Notes: a model not told the origin generated them from the sequence alone. A stretch of DNA of 64,000 nt from Flavobacteriales bacterium (GCA_017303755.1 JAFLBS010000012.1:1-64000), one strand, 5' to 3'; numbered from the stretch's first letter, positions 9,263 through 20,117 are shown. Program-made: numbers and translations.

Positions 9263-9766
9263 ATGAACACTGAGAATTCCATCCGTTTACGTCTGCGTTT
9301 TTACAAAGACATTGACGAAAACATTGAAGTAGTTCGACAAAAATTTGTGGACTATTCCAAAGTCATTTCACCCGATTTTTTGATGAAAATCAGAAACAAT
9401 CACATACAATTTACCATTAGAGGCGAAAAACAACGCTATTGGTCGCCCTATTTGTCGGTCGAATTAGAAGAGAAAGAAGGAAACGAAAAAAATGCGACTC
9501 ACATTCGAGGATTATTTGGACCCGCACAAACCATGTGGACGTTTTTTATTTTCCTACATTTTATTATTGCCGGAATATTTCTCACTTTTTTGATGTTTGC
9601 CTTTTCGGATTACGCACTGAAACAATCGATAGTGAATGATGTTATCATCATGATATCAATGATTATTTGTTGGATTTTATTGTATGTAATTGCTCGACAA
9701 ACCAGAGTTAATGGTTATGGTCAGATGGAAGAATTAGAAAAAGAATGTCAGAAAATAATTGGATAA
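9263..9766 (+). CDS. Conserved membrane protein of unknown function
   Basis: 167 residues. A soluble N-terminal part (1-90, charged, beta-like) is followed by two membrane segments (about 92-115 and 127-148) and a short charged tail. No family recognised; neighbourhood annotation as GTP-binding would be unjustified since no P-loop is present. It sits between der and era and its stop (TAA) abuts the stop of era with no gap. Confidence 0.65.
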   Translation: MNTENSIRLRLRFYKDIDENIEVVRQKFVDYSKVISPDFLMKIRNNHIQFTIRGEKQRYWSPYLSVELEEKEGNEKNATHIRGLFGPAQTMWTFFIFLHFIIAGIFLTFLMFAFSDYALKQSIVNDVIIMISMIICWILLYVIARQTRVNGYGQMEELEKECQKIIG

Positions 9767-10651
9767 TTACTTTTGATTGTAGCCAAATCGTTTCAACTGA
9801 TACGCACTGTTACGCCAGTCTTTGTTGACTTTAACGAACATTTCGATGTGAATTTGCTTTCCGAAAAACTTCTCAAGATCTTCACGAGCCTGCATGCCGA
9901 CTCTTTTGAGTGCTGCGCCTTTGTGTCCGATGATGATTCCTTTTTGTGTATCGCGTTCCACCATAATTACCGAACGAATTCGGATGATCTTCTCGTCTTC
10001 TAAGAATTCTTCTGTTTCGATTTCTACTGCGTACGGAATTTCTTTATCGTAGTTCAATAGGATTTTCTCGCGAATGGTTTCGTTGACAAAAAAACGTTCG
10101 GGTTTATCGGTCAAAGCATCTTTAGGATAATAAGGAGGAGAAACGGGAAGCAATTCTAAAATGCGAGCAAAAACCTCTTTTACATTGAAGTTTTCCAAAG
10201 CAGAAATCGGGTAAATTTCGGCATTCGGTACTTTTTCTTTCCACAAATCAATTTGCTCTTCGAGTTGTTCTTGATTGGATTTGTCGATTTTATTCAACAA
10301 CAACAACACTGGAATTTTAGCATGGATGATTTTATTGAAAAATGCTTCGTCTTTGAGTTCTTTTTCACCAATTTCAACCATATAAATCAATACATCGGCA
10401 TCTTCAAAAGCAGATTTTACAAAATCCATCATTGATTTCTGCATTTCGTAAGCAGGTTTGATGATTCCAGGTGTATCCGAAATCACCACTTGAAAATCGT
10501 CGCCATTAACAATTCCGAGAATTCTATGACGAGTCGTTTGTGCTTTAGAAGTAATAATCGACAAACGTTCGCCTATAAAAGCGTTCATAAGTGTTGATTT
10601 ACCTACGTTAGGATTTCCTATGATGTTGACAAAACCGGCTTTGTGTTCCAT
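9767..10651 (-). CDS. era: GTPase Era
   Basis: 294 residues. G1 GNPNVGKST (about 12-20), G2/G3 region TTRHRILG and DTPG, G4 NKID, then the C-terminal KH domain with GIIIGHKGAALKRVG (about 237-251). Full length. Era binds the 3' end of 16S rRNA and is needed for 30S maturation. Next to der across one small gene. Followed on the other strand by no gene; a bidirectional hairpin lies on its 5' side. Confidence 0.96.
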   Translation of the reverse strand: MEHKAGFVNIIGNPNVGKSTLMNAFIGERLSIITSKAQTTRHRILGIVNGDDFQVVISDTPGIIKPAYEMQKSMMDFVKSAFEDADVLIYMVEIGEKELKDEAFFNKIIHAKIPVLLLLNKIDKSNQEQLEEQIDLWKEKVPNAEIYPISALENFNVKEVFARILELLPVSPPYYPKDALTDKPERFFVNETIREKILLNYDKEIPYAVEIETEEFLEDEKIIRIRSVIMVERDTQKGIIIGHKGAALKRVGMQAREDLEKFFGKQIHIEMFVKVNKDWRNSAYQLKRFGYNQK

Positions 10652-10665
10652 TTTGATTGAGAATA

Positions 10666-10701
10666 AAAAAACCGAAAACGCAAGTAGTGTTTTCGGTTTT
10701 T
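10666..10701. terminator. Strong bidirectional terminator hairpin
   Basis: aaaaaccgaaaacgcaagtagtgttttcggttttt: a long stem with A and T runs on both sides. It lies between era (5' side) and the tRNA-like sequence transcribed toward it, so it would end transcription of that tRNA. Confidence 0.75.
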
Positions 10702-10710
10702 AATTGATTT

Positions 10711-10783
10711 TAGTAGCGGGAACAGGACTCGAACCTGTGACCTTCGGGTTATGAGTTGGATTTTTCAACTCCCTTTACCCCGC
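10711..10783 (-). tRNA. Damaged tRNA-Met-like sequence (CAT anticodon), possible integration scar
   Basis: On the minus strand the 3' half is a good tRNA: anticodon loop CTCATAA with CAT at 10751-10753, variable loop, T arm with GGTTCGAGTCC (10723-10733) and acceptor CCCGC followed by TA. The 5' half keeps a GCGGG acceptor strand, but a proper D arm is absent and the anticodon 5' stem does not pair (expected GGG before the loop). So only the 3' half is conserved, the pattern left when an element integrates into a tRNA 3' end. No integrase is next to it. Probably not a functional tRNA. Confidence 0.5.
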
Positions 10784-11111
10784 AAAATTGCAAAAACCTT
10801 ATAAAAGTGTGTACGAAATCGTGTACTGTGATTTACAGTGCAAATTTAGTCTTTTTTTGTTTTAAACTGTTTTTTTTCGAGAAAGTATTTTTTTCTATTC
10901 AAAACTAAAAAAGGTGTTTTTCCTCTACAAAAAAGGGTGTTTTTCCTCTTTTACATTCTTACGTATTTGCTTAAAATTGTTGCTTAACTGAGATTTAATA
11001 AAAATGCAATATAAAACCCAACCTTTTGGATCATTTTAACATCCTATATAATAATTAAGTTAATCTTAAGTTACAATAAAAACAACCCTTTATTAATCAA
11101 AATTACTTTGC
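10784..11111. other. Gene-free upstream region of the T9SS gene
   Basis: Contains an imperfect palindrome gtacgaaatcgtgtac near 10812-10827 and two near-identical aaggtgtttttcctct / agggtgtttttcctct units (about 10911-10940). Just before the ATG is ttactttg, a near match to a -7 element but too close to the start to serve a leader. Promoter not resolved. Confidence 0.35.
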
Positions 11112-13022
11112 ATGTCATTGAACCTAAAACCAATTATGCTAGTTGCTGGATTTCTTGCAACTAGTTTTCTATTTTCTCAAGAAATTCTTTGGGAAAAAAG
11201 CTATGGCGGATTGCACGCCGATTATTTAATGGATGCGCTTCCCACAGCCGATTACGGCTTTATACTCGCTGGAAGTTCACTCTCAAACAAAACAGGAAAC
11301 AAATCCGACAATAACAAAGGTGATTTGGATTATTGGGTTTGGAAAATGAATGAAAATGGTGATTTGGACTGGCAAAAAAGCTTTGGTGGTTCGAGTAGTG
11401 ATTTGTTGCAAAGTATTGCCCTGACTAACGATGGCGGATTCATTTTGGCAGGAGTATCTTCTTCTAATAAAGGATTGGATAAAAAAGAAGATTCACGTGG
11501 TCAGGATGATTTTTGGTTAATTAAACTCAATGCTAAAGGAGGTGAAGAATGGCAAGTAACGATTGGTGGTGATTCACAAGAGAAATTACATTCAATTAAA
11601 GTTACTAATGATGGTGGCTATATTTTGGGAGGAACGTCAAGTTCTGATAAGTCGTCTGAAAAGGATGAAGATAGTTTTGGAAATTTAGATTATTGGGTGG
11701 TTAAACTGGATAACAAAGGAAAAATTGAATGGCAAAAAACGTTTGGTGGTCGATATAGCGACGAACTTAGAAGCATTGACACCACTTTTGATGGAGGTTA
11801 CATTTTAGGTGGTTATTCTAATTCGCCTGCGTCTGGAAATAAAAATAACGACAACATTGGAACAGGTGACTATTGGGTGTTGAAATTGGACAACAAAGGA
11901 ACCATCCAATGGCAAAAAACAATCGGTGGAACTGGTGACGATCAATTGTATGTTGTAAAACAAACGTACGACAAAGGATATGTATTAGGTGGAAATTCCA
12001 ATTCTGAAAGTAGTGAATTCAAGACCAAAAGCAATTCGGAAGGAACTGATTTTTGGGTGGTTAAACTCGACGATAAAGGAGAGATTAAATGGCAAGAAAC
12101 CTATAACTATGGAAAATACGATGTCCTTACTTCAATTGTAGAAAACAAAGACCATAGTTTACTCATTGGTGGTTTTGCTAAAGGAGAATTTTCAACTTCT
12201 AAAATAACAGGAAAAGTAAAAGCGCAAAAAGGAACTGATGATTACATCGCTTTAAAGATTAATGAAAAAGGCGAAGAACTATGGACAGAGTCCGTAGGAA
12301 GTGATGGTGAAGATGTACTGCGCAAAGTAGTGGAAACAAGAGATGGTGGTTATCTCTTTGCAGGAACTGGTTCACCTACTTCATTGCAACAATCAAGAGC
12401 TAATAATGACTCGAACAATCCAAAATCATTGATTGGAAACGGAAATAATGAGGCGGTAAACTCAGCAGTTGCTGATGCTAGTAATGCTGTTAAAGAACAA
12501 ACGGATGCTGTAAACAACAAAGTAAACGACACCTACAATCAAGGTGCTGACAAGATAAAACAAACTTTAGGAGAAGATTCTCCTTTAAAACTTGGAGAAA
12601 ACCCCATGACTTCATCTTTAGGACTCAATCCAAGTTCAGGTGGAAATGGCTTGGCAGGAAATGGAAATTCAACGCCAAAAAAACTACCTGCTTCCCGTGA
12701 TAAAAACACCAATTTTGGAAGTCATGATTTTTGGGTAGTCAAACTAAGAGACAAAGACAAGCCTACAGAAGTTGTTGCAACTATTGAAGCTTATCCTAAT
12801 CCTACAACGGAATACACCAACATTATCGTAGGTTATGATTTCAAGAGTGGAACCGCTACTGTGGTAGATTTAGCAGGAAGACAACTCCAGCAATTTGAAA
12901 TTACCTCACGAACCGTTCCTGTTGACTTATCAGGACTTCCAGAAGGAATTTATATCATTAACATCAAAACGGATGTTCAAAGTGATGGAGTAAAAGTGAT
13001 GAAAACAGTAACAAAAAAATAA
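11112..13022 (+). CDS. T9SS type A sorting-domain protein with repeated propeller-like units
   Basis: 636 residues. Signal peptide (hydrophobic MLVAGFLATSFLFSQ). Six to seven repeats of about 60 residues share the pattern W-K-fGG..D-L....T-DGGyilaG.S.S (about 20-430), suggesting a beta-propeller. A low-complexity Asn/Ala/Ser-rich linker spans about 430-545. The C-terminal ~75 residues are a type A T9SS sorting domain (YPNPT, V..LAGRQL, LPEGIYIINI). So it is secreted to or past the cell surface. First gene of a likely operon with the two YD-repeat genes 10 bases downstream; it may act with them. Confidence 0.85.
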   Translation: MSLNLKPIMLVAGFLATSFLFSQEILWEKSYGGLHADYLMDALPTADYGFILAGSSLSNKTGNKSDNNKGDLDYWVWKMNENGDLDWQKSFGGSSSDLLQSIALTNDGGFILAGVSSSNKGLDKKEDSRGQDDFWLIKLNAKGGEEWQVTIGGDSQEKLHSIKVTNDGGYILGGTSSSDKSSEKDEDSFGNLDYWVVKLDNKGKIEWQKTFGGRYSDELRSIDTTFDGGYILGGYSNSPASGNKNNDNIGTGDYWVLKLDNKGTIQWQKTIGGTGDDQLYVVKQTYDKGYVLGGNSNSESSEFKTKSNSEGTDFWVVKLDDKGEIKWQETYNYGKYDVLTSIVENKDHSLLIGGFAKGEFSTSKITGKVKAQKGTDDYIALKINEKGEELWTESVGSDGEDVLRKVVETRDGGYLFAGTGSPTSLQQSRANNDSNNPKSLIGNGNNEAVNSAVADASNAVKEQTDAVNNKVNDTYNQGADKIKQTLGEDSPLKLGENPMTSSLGLNPSSGGNGLAGNGNSTPKKLPASRDKNTNFGSHDFWVVKLRDKDKPTEVVATIEAYPNPTTEYTNIIVGYDFKSGTATVVDLAGRQLQQFEITSRTVPVDLSGLPEGIYIINIKTDVQSDGVKVMKTVTKK

Positions 13023-13031
13023 AGGAAAGCC

Positions 13032-16000
13032 ATGAGAAAATATATTTTAATTTTATTACTTTCTATAGGTTGTGTAACATTAGCGCAATCCCCAGAAATT
13101 AAAACGGATTTACCAACTATAATTCCACCTTCACCAACAGTTGCGTCACTAATGAAATTTGAGGAAGTCCCTGTTAGCAATTATACAGGAATTCCCGATA
13201 TTAGCATTCCTTTATTTACTACATCTACCTTATCTAAAGATATAAATTTAGAGGTTTCTTTAAAGTATCATCCATCTGGAGTGGCTGTTGAGGAAAGAGC
13301 CAGCGACGTCGGCTTGGGATGGAGCCTATTTGCTGGGGGAACTATTTCAAGAACTGTTAGAGGATTGCCTGATGAAATTAATTCTATGGGTGATAATAAA
13401 TTTGGATTATATCAAAACTCTTCAACAAATATTCATAACAACAATTACTATTATGAAGCATTTGACGCTTTAACTGAATATCTAGGAGCAACGGGCAACT
13501 ATGATATAACATGGGATACTTTGAGAAAGTGTCTTTGGGATGCTAAAGTAAGAGGGGAAATGGATTCTGAGCACGATTTGTGGCAATTTAATTTTATGGG
13601 TAAATCAGGTCGATTTTACATTAAGAAAAATTTAAACAATCAATTAGAAGTTACTCCTCTTGATGATTATAGGTTAAAAATAATTAATTACTATGGCAAT
13701 ACATCCAATCAATACTTACCTACTTCATTTGTTATATTCGATGAAAAAGGATATAAATACACCTTTGATGTAATTGAAACCACTACACAACATAGCTTCT
13801 CATTATCTATATCATCAACAACCTATGAAGACAGTGGTCCAATACCAAGTCCTTCTACATTTTACAATAGTTCTTTCCATTTGAGTACAATAAATGATAA
13901 TCAAGGAAACTTAGTTGTTGAATTTCTTTATGATTCTACATTTAAAGAAAAAGTTTTACGAGGCTCTACAACCTATTTTCAGGAGGACTACCGAAACCGA
14001 CCTCCCAACAAACCTTCATTAAGAGATTTTTATCTAGGTGTAAATCAAAATATCGATCCAGAGTACATTAATTTATGTCAAGCAGGCGTTAACGATTTTG
14101 GACCTTACCCTATTTACAGTCTTTCTTCTAATCAAACAGATACCAATGTAAAAAAACTCCAACAAATAAAAGTTAATGGTATTGCAAAAATTGATTTTTC
14201 TTTTGAAACTGGAAGATTAGATGATAACGTTTTAAATCCTGAGAATTGGTCAGCATTTAAAGGAATTGTTGTTAAAGATTGGATTGGAAACAATATTAAG
14301 GAAGTAAGTTTAACTCACGATTACTCCACTGTAAAGTCTAAGAGAATGATTTTAAAAGAGGTTTCTTTCAAAAACTTTGTTAATTCTAAAGTTGAAAAAT
14401 ATTCATTAGAGTACAGAGTTAATTACAATCCTTATTCTGCTAGTACTTATATAGGTAAAGACTATTGGGGTTATTTTAATTATTTACCCTCTCCTTATAT
14501 AGGTAATTCATATGAGTCGTATAGAGAGGTTAATCCTAATTTTTGTACTTCAGATTTACTGCAAAAAATGTCACTTCCTACTGGAGGTTTTGTAATTTTT
14601 GATTTTGAACCCAACACTTATTCTTACATTGGTAGCACCGAACTTACTGATTTTGATGCTAATCCTAATAATTGGGATGCACATACAGATGGCGTTACAT
14701 TTAACACTGTTGATTATTTGAGCGATGATCCCAATCATAGACAAGTATTGTTTAGTATCACAGAAGAGCAAGATGTTATTTTTTCTTCAAGTATTTTCGA
14801 TACGACTAACTCAGGTGAGTATTGGCTTAGATTTTATCGCGTTACTGAAAATTCTGACGTATTAGTGGGTTCTCACCACGCAGAAGGCGATGGTACAGAT
14901 GCAATACAATATCAAGCATTTGAATTAAAAGACTTACTTCCTGGAACTTATAAAGTTTCCATTTTTACCACAAATATTCCTCCACCTCATATTTTTGATC
15001 ATGCACAAATTTATGCCTACTACAAGACTAGGAATGAAAATAATTATCAATTTCTTTATGGAGGAGGTAACAGAATTTCAAAGATTTCACATTATGAGAA
15101 TATTGGTGACTACAATGCTTATCCAAAACTACCTGCTAAAGAAAAAAAATATGATTATAGTATATTTGGAGCAGCAAAAAGTAGTGGCTCTCTCACATAT
15201 CATGTCCCTAAGTTTGATTATGAAAGAACTAAAAAAGAGTGTCCCCATTGTGAGAACACTCCCGTATATAGTGCTGTAACTAATGTCGTTGATGTGACAT
15301 GGAAAAGCGACGAGGTGTTTTGGGAATATGATGTTAGTACAACTTTTAATAATTTGAATCCTGTCAAAACACAAGGAGCTGATGTTGGTTACAAAAATGT
15401 CAAAGTTTTTGAAAGCGATAATGGCAGAATTGAATATGAATATTCCTCCCCAATTGATGTTCCTGAACAGATTGGTATTTATAATTTATCCCAACCTTTT
15501 ATGCCTACGGAAAATTACGATTACAAAAGAGGATTACTAAAAACTCAAACTGTTTTTAATCAGAGTGATAAAATAATAAGTAAAGAAGAGCTAACTTACG
15601 ATTATGAAAATTATTTGGAGACTACTGGTTTTAGAACATTTTATCCTCAGTATGATTTTATAAATATTTATAAACATAAATATTACACCGATTACAAAAG
15701 CTATCTGATATCTTGCAATCTGAATCCTGAATATAATGGTTTATGCAATGAATTGTTATTAACGGATAATTGCAGTGATTGTTTTTGTTATTTTGGTAAT
15801 CCTGAAGAGTTTATTTCTTATATATTTATAAAAGAAGCTTATGGTTGGGCAAAATTAATTTCAAAAACCAATAAAAACTATTTTTATGATTCAAACAACA
15901 ATCAAAAAGTTGTTCAAACTAATGAAACCTATTCATACAACCCAATAAACAAACAAATCTCAGAATCAACTGTAACTAACAGTCATGGCGAAGTATTGAA

Positions 16001-16607
16001 AACAAAGTATTTTTATCATACAGGTAATTCTACTTATTCTCAAAACCGTATTTCTGAAATTGAAAAGATTGAAACCTACAGAGGAACCGAACTACTCTCA
16101 TCAAGTCAAATTAACTATTCTAACAACTGGTCAAGTAATGCTTCATTTTTACCACAAAGTATTGTAGCTGCAAAAAGCAATGCTACTCCTGAAAACAGGA
16201 TTATTTATGAGTTATATGATGAGAATAGCAACCCACTCCAACTCAAACAAGAAGGAGGAACTGTCATATCGTACATCTGGGGTTACAATAAAACACAACC
16301 TATTGCAAAAATTGAAAATGCAACGTATGCTCAAGTAAGTTCCTATGTTTCAAACTTGCAAACGCTCTCTAACGGAACTAATGAGACAGGCTTAATTAGT
16401 GCCTTAAACGCTATGAGAACTGCTTTGCCCAATGCAATGATTACTACCTATACTTATATTCCTTTGGTGGGTGTGCATACCATAACCGACCCTAAAGGTG
16501 ATACTATTACCTATGAATACGACGAATTCAATAGGCTCAAGGCCGTTTATGATAAAGAAGGTTATAAGCTTGCTGAAAACGATTACCATTATAGAACCCA
16601 AAACTAA
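13032..16607 (+). CDS. Large secreted YD-repeat (Rhs-like) protein, first of pair
   Basis: 1191 residues. Signal peptide MRKYILILLLSIGCVTLAQ. The N-terminal segment (PVSNYTGIPDISIPL; LKYHPSGVAVEERASDVGLGWSL) is typical of the N-terminal half of Bacteroidota Rhs-like systems. The C-terminus carries YD-type motifs (TITDPKGDTITYEYDEFNRLKAV). It lacks a toxin tip and stops just where the second gene continues the shell, so the two probably build one Rhs-type container. 5 bases from the next gene. Confidence 0.8.
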   Translation: MRKYILILLLSIGCVTLAQSPEIKTDLPTIIPPSPTVASLMKFEEVPVSNYTGIPDISIPLFTTSTLSKDINLEVSLKYHPSGVAVEERASDVGLGWSLFAGGTISRTVRGLPDEINSMGDNKFGLYQNSSTNIHNNNYYYEAFDALTEYLGATGNYDITWDTLRKCLWDAKVRGEMDSEHDLWQFNFMGKSGRFYIKKNLNNQLEVTPLDDYRLKIINYYGNTSNQYLPTSFVIFDEKGYKYTFDVIETTTQHSFSLSISSTTYEDSGPIPSPSTFYNSSFHLSTINDNQGNLVVEFLYDSTFKEKVLRGSTTYFQEDYRNRPPNKPSLRDFYLGVNQNIDPEYINLCQAGVNDFGPYPIYSLSSNQTDTNVKKLQQIKVNGIAKIDFSFETGRLDDNVLNPENWSAFKGIVVKDWIGNNIKEVSLTHDYSTVKSKRMILKEVSFKNFVNSKVEKYSLEYRVNYNPYSASTYIGKDYWGYFNYLPSPYIGNSYESYREVNPNFCTSDLLQKMSLPTGGFVIFDFEPNTYSYIGSTELTDFDANPNNWDAHTDGVTFNTVDYLSDDPNHRQVLFSITEEQDVIFSSSIFDTTNSGEYWLRFYRVTENSDVLVGSHHAEGDGTDAIQYQAFELKDLLPGTYKVSIFTTNIPPPHIFDHAQIYAYYKTRNENNYQFLYGGGNRISKISHYENIGDYNAYPKLPAKEKKYDYSIFGAAKSSGSLTYHVPKFDYERTKKECPHCENTPVYSAVTNVVDVTWKSDEVFWEYDVSTTFNNLNPVKTQGADVGYKNVKVFESDNGRIEYEYSSPIDVPEQIGIYNLSQPFMPTENYDYKRGLLKTQTVFNQSDKIISKEELTYDYENYLETTGFRTFYPQYDFINIYKHKYYTDYKSYLISCNLNPEYNGLCNELLLTDNCSDCFCYFGNPEEFISYIFIKEAYGWAKLISKTNKNYFYDSNNNQKVVQTNETYSYNPINKQISESTVTNSHGEVLKTKYFYHTGNSTYSQNRISEIEKIETYRGTELLSSSQINYSNNWSSNASFLPQSIVAAKSNATPENRIIYELYDENSNPLQLKQEGGTVISYIWGYNKTQPIAKIENATYAQVSSYVSNLQTLSNGTNETGLISALNAMRTALPNAMITTYTYIPLVGVHTITDPKGDTITYEYDEFNRLKAVYDKEGYKLAENDYHYRTQN

Positions 16608-16612
16608 TAGCC

Positions 16613-19600
16613 ATGAAGAAATTATTATACCTTATCGTTTTGTTACCAATTCTAGTTATTGGTCAAACTACTACCGAAAATTATATTAAGTCAGTCACCT
16701 ATAAAGATTCTTTAGCACAAAATAGTGCAATTACCATTACTTACTTTGATGGACTTGGAAGACCAATTCAGCAAATTGCTAATGCACAATCGGCAACGGG
16801 TAAAAATATTGTAACCCCAATGTCTTATGATGCTCTGGGAAGACAAGATAAAGAATACTTGCCTTTCACTACTCAAACTAATAGCCTCGATTTTATTCCG
16901 AATGCTATTGCAGCACAAGAACAGTATACACCTTATGCTAATCAGGTTTCGTACAGTCAAAAAGTGTTTGAGGCTTCACCACTCAACCGAGTTTTAAAAC
17001 AAGGAGCTCCTGGCAATTCATGGGCAGTTGATCCCAATTCGAATAACGATCATACCATTAAGTTTGAATACCAAACCAATGATTCGCTCGAGGTAAGATT
17101 ATTCAAAGCAATTGCTACGTGGAGTGATGCTGAAGGATTATATACAACTGGATTTTCTGAAAGCGGAACCTCTTATTATCCAGAAAACCAACTGTACAAA
17201 ACCATCACCAAAGATGAAAATTGGGTATCAACAGATGGTAACAATAATACCACAATCGAGTTCAAAGACAAAGAAGGAAAAGTGGTATTGAAACGCACTT
17301 ACAATAATGATGATGCACACGATACCTATTATGTCTACGACCAATTCGGTAATCTTACTTATGTACTTCCTCCTTTAGCCGAAGGCAATACAACACCTGC
17401 TGTTTTAGATGGATTGTGCTATCAATACAAGTACGACTACCGTAACCGATTGGTAGAAAAGAAACTACCTGGAAAACAAAAAGAGTATATTGTGTATGAT
17501 AAGATTGATCGTGTGGTGGCAACTGGACCAGTTTTTAACCCTTTTGGTGGAACCGATACAGGATGGATGATTACCAAATATGATGCTTTTAACCGACCTG
17601 TTTATACTGCATGGAAACCACAAGCTAATATTACTAATGTCTTGAGAAAAAGTGTTCAAATGGATTATGCAGGAGCAACCGATGTCAATGAATACAAATC
17701 AAACGCCAGTATAGAAAGTATCGATACAGGATACTCCAATGTAGTATACCCAACGACAGATTTAAAATTGCTCACTATCAATTACTATGATAATTACAAC
17801 TATCCCAATGCTATGGCAGTGCCTACTGCAACTATATATGGTAAAACGGCAACTAGCGATGTAAAAGGATTGCCGACTGGTTCTTGGGTGCGAATTTTAG
17901 TAAACCCCAGTAATGTGGCATTTGAGATTACTCATACGTTTTACGACAACAAAAAGTACCGTCCTATTTTGACTAAAACGTTCAACTATTTGGGTGGCTA
18001 TACTCAAGTAAAAACCAAATACAATTTTGAAGGTCAAGTGTTGAAAACACTCACGAATCACCTAAGAGAAAATGGAGGTTATTTGGCAACTGTCTTAGAA
18101 GAATTTGAATACTCACCTCAAGGTCGATTACTCAATCATTATCATACCGTTGGTAATTATGGAACACAATTGTTGACTCATAATGAATACGATGAATTAG
18201 GACAATTGATTACCAAACAAGTGGGTGGAGAAGATGTAACTACTTTTGTTGGTTTGCAAAAAGTAGATTACCGCTACAACATTAGAGGTTGGTTGACCGA
18301 TATAAACAATATCAGAGATTTGACTATTGGAACTGATCCCGAAGATTTATTTGCTTTCCGAATTAGTTATGATTCTCCTGAGCGTAGTGTTAATGGAACA
18401 GTACAACCATTATTCAATGGAAACATTTCTGAAACTTTTTGGCGCACCAATAGTGACAATGCGGTACGAAAATACGGCTATGCTTATGATGATTTAAACC
18501 GATTAAAGGATGCCATTTACCAAAAAGATGAGTTTCCAATTATTGTAACCAATAGCTATGATGAATACATTAAATACGACAAAAACGGCAACATCACACG
18601 ATTGGATCGAAACGGAAATTTAGACGATCAAAGTATGTTCATTCAAATTGATGAGTTGGGATATAGTTATTTTCCTAATACCAATATATTGAAAGAAGTA
18701 CGAGACGATTCAGGAGATCCTATGGGATTCATAGACAGCCCAACAACAGGAACTGATTATAATTATGATGCCAATGGGAATATGATAAGTGATGCTAATA
18801 AAGGAATTGGACTAATCACCTACAATCATTTGAATTTACCAGTAACATTAGATTTTGGAACTACAGGAACAATTTCCTATCTTTACGATGCAACTGGCAG
18901 AAAAGTTAAAAAACAAGTTGACGATGTCAATTTAGGTTCGCAAGACAAAACGTATTACATGAATGGATTTCAATATAAAAACCAAATATTACAGTTCTTC
19001 CCAACGGCAGAAGGTTATGTAAATGCAACGTATTGTGAGAATTGCCAATTGAGTGATCAGTACAAAATCAGTTATGTATACAATTACACTGATCATTTAG
19101 GTAATATTAGAGTAAGTTATGCTATTGATCCTGATACTAGTGAATTGAAAATACTAGAAGAAAACCATTATTATCCTTTTGGACTCAAGCACACCAATTA
19201 TAATGGAACTGCAAGAGAATTTAAGGTGGAAGAAGAAGAGTTGTTAAAAATTAAAAATGTGCCTTCGTATTTTACTACGGCGTATAAGTATAAGTACAAC
19301 GGCAAGGAGTTCCAAGACGAGTTGGGGCTTAACTTCTACGACTATGGAGCGAGAAATTATGACCCTGCGATTGGTAGATGGATGAATATTGACCCACTAG
19401 CGGAAGCAGATAGACGGTGGACACCATACAGATATGCTTATGATAACCCTTTACGTTTTATCGACCCTGATGGAATGCTTGAGGATGATTATGGTGTGGA
19501 TGACAATGGTAAAGTGACTTTAATAAAAAAGACTAATGATAAGACCGACCATTTATATGCTGTTGACAATAACGGAAATAAAAAAGATGTTGATAATAGT

Positions 19601-20113
19601 GGCTCTGTTAGTAGCTCTGATTCTGTTGAAGTAAGTAAAGGAACGCTAAATCAATTAACAGCTAAAAGGAGTGGTTCTGAAGACAATGTTGAAGGTGGAT
19701 ATTTCAGTGCAATATCAGCTGATACACCACAAGCTCAATCAGACTTTAAAAAAGTTTTCAAATTTGTAGCAGATAATACATCGGCTGAGTTTTCATTAAC
19801 ATCGTTTAGTCATAAAGGTAAAGATTTTGTTCAAATAAGTACTTTTCAAGATTCTGCGTCTAGTCCTTCACCATTTCAACTTGGAATAGAAAATCCAAAT
19901 GTTAATGTCAAGAGTCATACCCATAGTCATCCTGATATAAGAACAGAACCCGCCTCTGAAAATTATAGTATGGGCGGAGATTATAGAAACGCAAAAGCTG
20001 ACAATAGACTCTATCCAAACAGAGTATATTTTCCAAATACCTCTAATTTATATAAGGTAACACCACAAGGAACTCAGCTTATTAAAAAAGTAAAATCTCC
20101 TAAAGACTTATAA
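16613..20113 (+). CDS. Rhs/YD-repeat protein with C-terminal JAB-type metallo-toxin tip
   Basis: 1166 residues. Signal peptide, a DUF6443-like N-terminus (ITITYFDGLGRPIQQI), many YD repeats, then the Rhs core at about 890-955 ([24 protein letters not shown]; ends in FIDPDGM). After the core, residues 956-1166 form a distinct tip with HTHSHPD (about 1101) and SMGGD: the JAMM metal-site pattern of JAB-like toxins (H-x-H-P plus S...D). The predicted role is a polymorphic toxin with a peptidase or deubiquitinase-like tip; actual target unknown. It is followed 4 bases later by a lipoprotein that is its likely immunity protein. A tip remnant with similar end (LIKKV/LIKNV) lies at 61.5 kb. Confidence 0.85.
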   Translation: MKKLLYLIVLLPILVIGQTTTENYIKSVTYKDSLAQNSAITITYFDGLGRPIQQIANAQSATGKNIVTPMSYDALGRQDKEYLPFTTQTNSLDFIPNAIAAQEQYTPYANQVSYSQKVFEASPLNRVLKQGAPGNSWAVDPNSNNDHTIKFEYQTNDSLEVRLFKAIATWSDAEGLYTTGFSESGTSYYPENQLYKTITKDENWVSTDGNNNTTIEFKDKEGKVVLKRTYNNDDAHDTYYVYDQFGNLTYVLPPLAEGNTTPAVLDGLCYQYKYDYRNRLVEKKLPGKQKEYIVYDKIDRVVATGPVFNPFGGTDTGWMITKYDAFNRPVYTAWKPQANITNVLRKSVQMDYAGATDVNEYKSNASIESIDTGYSNVVYPTTDLKLLTINYYDNYNYPNAMAVPTATIYGKTATSDVKGLPTGSWVRILVNPSNVAFEITHTFYDNKKYRPILTKTFNYLGGYTQVKTKYNFEGQVLKTLTNHLRENGGYLATVLEEFEYSPQGRLLNHYHTVGNYGTQLLTHNEYDELGQLITKQVGGEDVTTFVGLQKVDYRYNIRGWLTDINNIRDLTIGTDPEDLFAFRISYDSPERSVNGTVQPLFNGNISETFWRTNSDNAVRKYGYAYDDLNRLKDAIYQKDEFPIIVTNSYDEYIKYDKNGNITRLDRNGNLDDQSMFIQIDELGYSYFPNTNILKEVRDDSGDPMGFIDSPTTGTDYNYDANGNMISDANKGIGLITYNHLNLPVTLDFGTTGTISYLYDATGRKVKKQVDDVNLGSQDKTYYMNGFQYKNQILQFFPTAEGYVNATYCENCQLSDQYKISYVYNYTDHLGNIRVSYAIDPDTSELKILEENHYYPFGLKHTNYNGTAREFKVEEEELLKIKNVPSYFTTAYKYKYNGKEFQDELGLNFYDYGARNYDPAIGRWMNIDPLAEADRRWTPYRYAYDNPLRFIDPDGMLEDDYGVDDNGKVTLIKKTNDKTDHLYAVDNNGNKKDVDNSGSVSSSDSVEVSKGTLNQLTAKRSGSEDNVEGGYFSAISADTPQAQSDFKKVFKFVADNTSAEFSLTSFSHKGKDFVQISTFQDSASSPSPFQLGIENPNVNVKSHTHSHPDIRTEPASENYSMGGDYRNAKADNRLYPNRVYFPNTSNLYKVTPQGTQLIKKVKSPKDL

Positions 20114-20117
20114 AATC

